DNA of 32,367 bases, taken from positions 1 to 32,367 of the forward strand of contig JANQTG010000215.1 in NCBI GenBank assembly GCA_030731855.1, written 5' to 3'. The notes under the pieces are model-generated. The model was not told the DNA's origin, did not search any database, and worked only from the letters and a program-made list of their open reading frames with translations. The translations under genes were made by a program, and so were the position numbers. Within the stretch, counting starts at the first letter, position 1; the number at the start of each line of letters is the position of its first letter. Positions 30,211 through 32,367 of this stretch are shown here, in pieces. The stretch comes from Cellulophaga sp. GTDB lineage: Bacteria; Bacteroidota; Bacteroidia; Flavobacteriales; Flavobacteriaceae.

Positions 30211-31950
30211 ATGTTCAATAAAAAAAATATTTTAGTAGTAGTATTTATTTGGGTGGCGCTTTTTGCTTACGCTCAAAAAAATGAAAAACTTGGGGTCAAC
30301 ACTATCCTAAGTACAGTAGACCAAGAATCTGTTTTTGTGAGTTATAATAGTCCAATTTTATTAGCGGGTGAATCATTTTTTTATAAATTTTACACTACAA
30401 AAAATTCAAATAAGCCAAGTGATATTAGTAAAATGGGGTATGTAGAGCTCGTAAATGACTCTTTTCAAATTATCACAAGACAAAAATTACAACTCGTAAA
30501 CGGAATGGGCTATGGTGATATTTTTATAGCAACAAATATACCTTCTGGAAATTATAAATTAATAGGCTACACCCAATGGATGAAAAACTGGGGTGTTACT
30601 AGTTTTTTTCAATCGGATATTACGATTATAAATCCCTTTAGAGCTGATCAAAGTGCCATTTTGGTAGATGCTGTAAAAAACTCAAAAAAACTTTTAGAAA
30701 AAATTAGTGAAAGTAGTATTGATATAAGAATGAGTTTAAGCAAAAATATTTTTTCAAAAAGAGAAAAAGTATTGCTAGCATTAGAGGCCAAATCGAACGA
30801 TATTAAAGGCGGTAATTATACCATGTTAGTTAGAAAAAAAGAATCTTTAAACAAACCAACAGCAGAACAACAATCAACAAGTCAAAATCAAATTATAAAT
30901 TACACCCCTTCTAATACTGATTTTTTTGTTCCTGAAATGCGCGGAGAACTTCTCTGCGGTAAAATTATAGCAAAGAAAAATCAGGCATTAATCTACAATA
31001 AAAAAGTAGCTTTAAATATTTTAAATACTGATTATCAATTAAAAATTGCAAGTACCGATAATACAGGTAATTTTTGTATTTCAATAGCGGACAATCCTCT
31101 AGATAAAAAGGGTGTTTTACAAGTTTTAGGAGATGATCAGGGTGAATATGAAATTGTATTGCATGAAAAATTAGGCATTGATTATAAACAACTCAAATTT
31201 CAAAAATTTGAATTAGATGCCAGTATGGAGCAAGCTATTTTAGAAAGAAGCGTACATAATCAAATAGAAAATGCCTATTACAGTGTTAAACCAGACACTA
31301 TAAAAATGCCTATTAAAAGACTGCCATTTTACGGTACCGTAGGCACAACATTTGAGTTAGACGATTATACTCGTTTTCCTACTTTTAAGGAAACTATGAT
31401 TGAAATAATTAGTGATGCAAGGCTTACCAAAAAAGGATCAGATAGTTATTCGATCTTGATTAATGGGATTCACGAAAACTATAAGGATGGTGGTTACAAG
31501 CCCTTAATTATAGTAGATGGCATTGTGGTACAAGACGTAAACGATTTAATGGACTACAACGCTAATAAAATTAAAAGCATCACAGTTGTTCGAGATAAAT
31601 ATATGGTTGGCGCCTATGTATTCGCTGGTATATTTGATGTAATTACTTTTGAACAAGATTTTGCTAAAAATTATAATAATTCAAAAACTACAAACTTTAA
31701 CTTCAATACCAACGTAAATCATAAAATATATTTTAAACAACAATATACCACCGAAAATTTTGAAAGCTATCGCAATATCCCCGATTACAGACATCAATTA
31801 TACTGGGATCCTGAATTTAGTTTATTAAATTCAGAACATAATATTGATTTTTATACTTCTGATGTGGCGGGTATTTTTGAAATAACAATTGAAGGTTTTA
31901 CAAAATCTGGGAAATTCATTCAAATTAAAAAAACTTTTGAAGTAGAATAA
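30211..31950 (+). CDS. Secreted MG2-like protein with a TonB-plug-like module and no barrel
   Basis: A 579-residue exported protein (signal 1-22, ending 'FAYAQ'). Residues 40-140 ('VFVSYNSPILLAGESFFYKFYT...PSGNYKLIGYTQWMKNWG') look like an alpha-2-macroglobulin MG2-type beta domain, and 245-300 like a second beta-sandwich. Residues 428-480 ('YKPLIIVDGIVVQDVNDLMDYNANKIKSITVVRD...GIFDVITF') resemble the plug of SusC/TonB receptors. No transmembrane barrel follows; the C-terminus ('DFYTSDVAGIFEITIEGFTKSGKFIQIKKTFEV') is another beta domain. It is the last gene of the receptor cluster, 9 bp after the DUF4249 gene. The domain calls come from pattern reading and are only moderately secure. Its role may be as a periplasmic or surface partner of the receptor. 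Confidence 0.7.
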   Translation: MFNKKNILVVVFIWVALFAYAQKNEKLGVNTILSTVDQESVFVSYNSPILLAGESFFYKFYTTKNSNKPSDISKMGYVELVNDSFQIITRQKLQLVNGMGYGDIFIATNIPSGNYKLIGYTQWMKNWGVTSFFQSDITIINPFRADQSAILVDAVKNSKKLLEKISESSIDIRMSLSKNIFSKREKVLLALEAKSNDIKGGNYTMLVRKKESLNKPTAEQQSTSQNQIINYTPSNTDFFVPEMRGELLCGKIIAKKNQALIYNKKVALNILNTDYQLKIASTDNTGNFCISIADNPLDKKGVLQVLGDDQGEYEIVLHEKLGIDYKQLKFQKFELDASMEQAILERSVHNQIENAYYSVKPDTIKMPIKRLPFYGTVGTTFELDDYTRFPTFKETMIEIISDARLTKKGSDSYSILINGIHENYKDGGYKPLIIVDGIVVQDVNDLMDYNANKIKSITVVRDKYMVGAYVFAGIFDVITFEQDFAKNYNNSKTTNFNFNTNVNHKIYFKQQYTTENFESYRNIPDYRHQLYWDPEFSLLNSEHNIDFYTSDVAGIFEITIEGFTKSGKFIQIKKTFEVE

Positions 31951-32007
31951 AATTTGTAATTATAAACTTCCAAAAATATTTTCCTATTTTTAAGCAAAAT
32001 AGATTGT

Positions 32008-32367
32008 ATGCTTACAAAAGTATTCGGAAGTGCTGTTTTTGGTGTAGAAGCCACTACAATAACCGTTGAAGTAAATATTGATAAAGGTGTTGGGTATCAT
32101 TTAGTTGGACTTCCTGATAACGCCATTAAAGAAAGTAATTATAGAATTGCAGCCGCTTTACAAAATAATGGTTTTAAAATTCCTGGTAAAAAACTGACTA
32201 TAAATATGGCTCCTGCAGATTTGCGTAAAGAGGGTTCTGCGTACGATTTGACATTGGCTATTGGTATTTTAACCGCCTCCGGACAAATAAAATCTGATAA
32301 CTTAGAAAAATATATTATTATGGGAGAATTATCACTCGATGGTAGTTTACAACCCATAAAAGGAGCT
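32008..32367 (+). CDS. YifB/ComM family Mg-chelatase-like AAA ATPase (5' part, cut by window end)
   Basis: An ATG at 32008 opens a frame that runs without a stop to the window end (120 codons). The product 'MLTKVFGSAVFGVEATTITVEVNIDKGVGYHLVGLPDNAIKES' and 'LTINMAPADLRKEGSAYDLTLAIGILTASGQI...IIMGELSLDGSLQPIKG' is the N-terminal Lon-like (ChlI) domain of ComM/YifB. The ATPase part, with Walker motifs, would lie beyond the window. ComM is a hexameric helicase that promotes branch migration during natural transformation. It lies 57 bp after the receptor cluster, with a degenerate -7 box TATTTTTA at 31985-31992, so it may have its own promoter. Confidence 0.94.
   Translation, partial: MLTKVFGSAVFGVEATTITVEVNIDKGVGYHLVGLPDNAIKESNYRIAAALQNNGFKIPGKKLTINMAPADLRKEGSAYDLTLAIGILTASGQIKSDNLEKYIIMGELSLDGSLQPIKGA

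Overview
This AT-rich window looks like a chromosomal segment from a member of the Flavobacteriaceae (phylum Bacteroidota). Supporting signs are TAnnTTTG promoter boxes in place of sigma70 boxes, the near absence of Shine-Dalgarno sequences, and Flavobacteriia-type families (DUF6952, DUF4249, an STN-TonB-dependent receptor, NhaC, a RibB with a degenerate GTP cyclohydrolase II-like tail). The genus cannot be read from the sequence. Most genes are housekeeping or stress-defence genes. No transposase, integrase, CRISPR array or phage gene was seen.

Layout. Positions 1-1407 hold a tRNA-Ser(UGA) with its own promoter and terminator, then an NfsB-type nitroreductase. A DegT-family sugar aminotransferase follows (1408-2598) and converges on a long minus-strand block. 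In transcription order that block is thiol peroxidase, DgkA-like lipid kinase, FtsK, LolA, an LptF/LptG permease and RibB: envelope biogenesis plus riboflavin. Next to it, also on the minus strand, is a peroxide/thiol group (2-Cys peroxiredoxin, thioredoxin, DUF6952) ending at a clear terminator. Further right are an NhaC antiporter and a methionine gamma-lyase-like PLP enzyme, with an Lrp/AsnC regulator divergent from the lyase. Lipoamide dehydrogenase ends at a strong terminator opposite a tandem CDGSH protein and an HGSNAT-like acyltransferase. From 17934 to the window end every gene is on the plus strand with short gaps or overlaps: FMN reductase, PabB, TilS, DsbD, penicillin acylase, then a four-gene secreted/outer-membrane cluster (small secreted protein, STN-TonB receptor, DUF4249 lipoprotein, MG2/plug-like protein) and the 5' part of a ComM/YifB ATPase gene cut by the window end.

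The most unusual structure is not a gene. Several intergenic gaps hold arrays of 7-bp words in a fixed register: 28 consecutive heptads at 5889-6084, 17 at 1141-1259, 15 at 14543-14647, and shorter runs at 1310-1351 and 16277-16318. Words change along an array, but the register does not slip. Different arrays share exact 14-15-mers, in the orientation of the flanking genes. A related 8-bp array lies at 9523-9554. I do not know a named family for them in this group.

The second point of interest is the receptor cluster at 25540-31950. Its last gene appears to join an alpha-2-macroglobulin-like front to a TonB-plug-like module without a beta-barrel.
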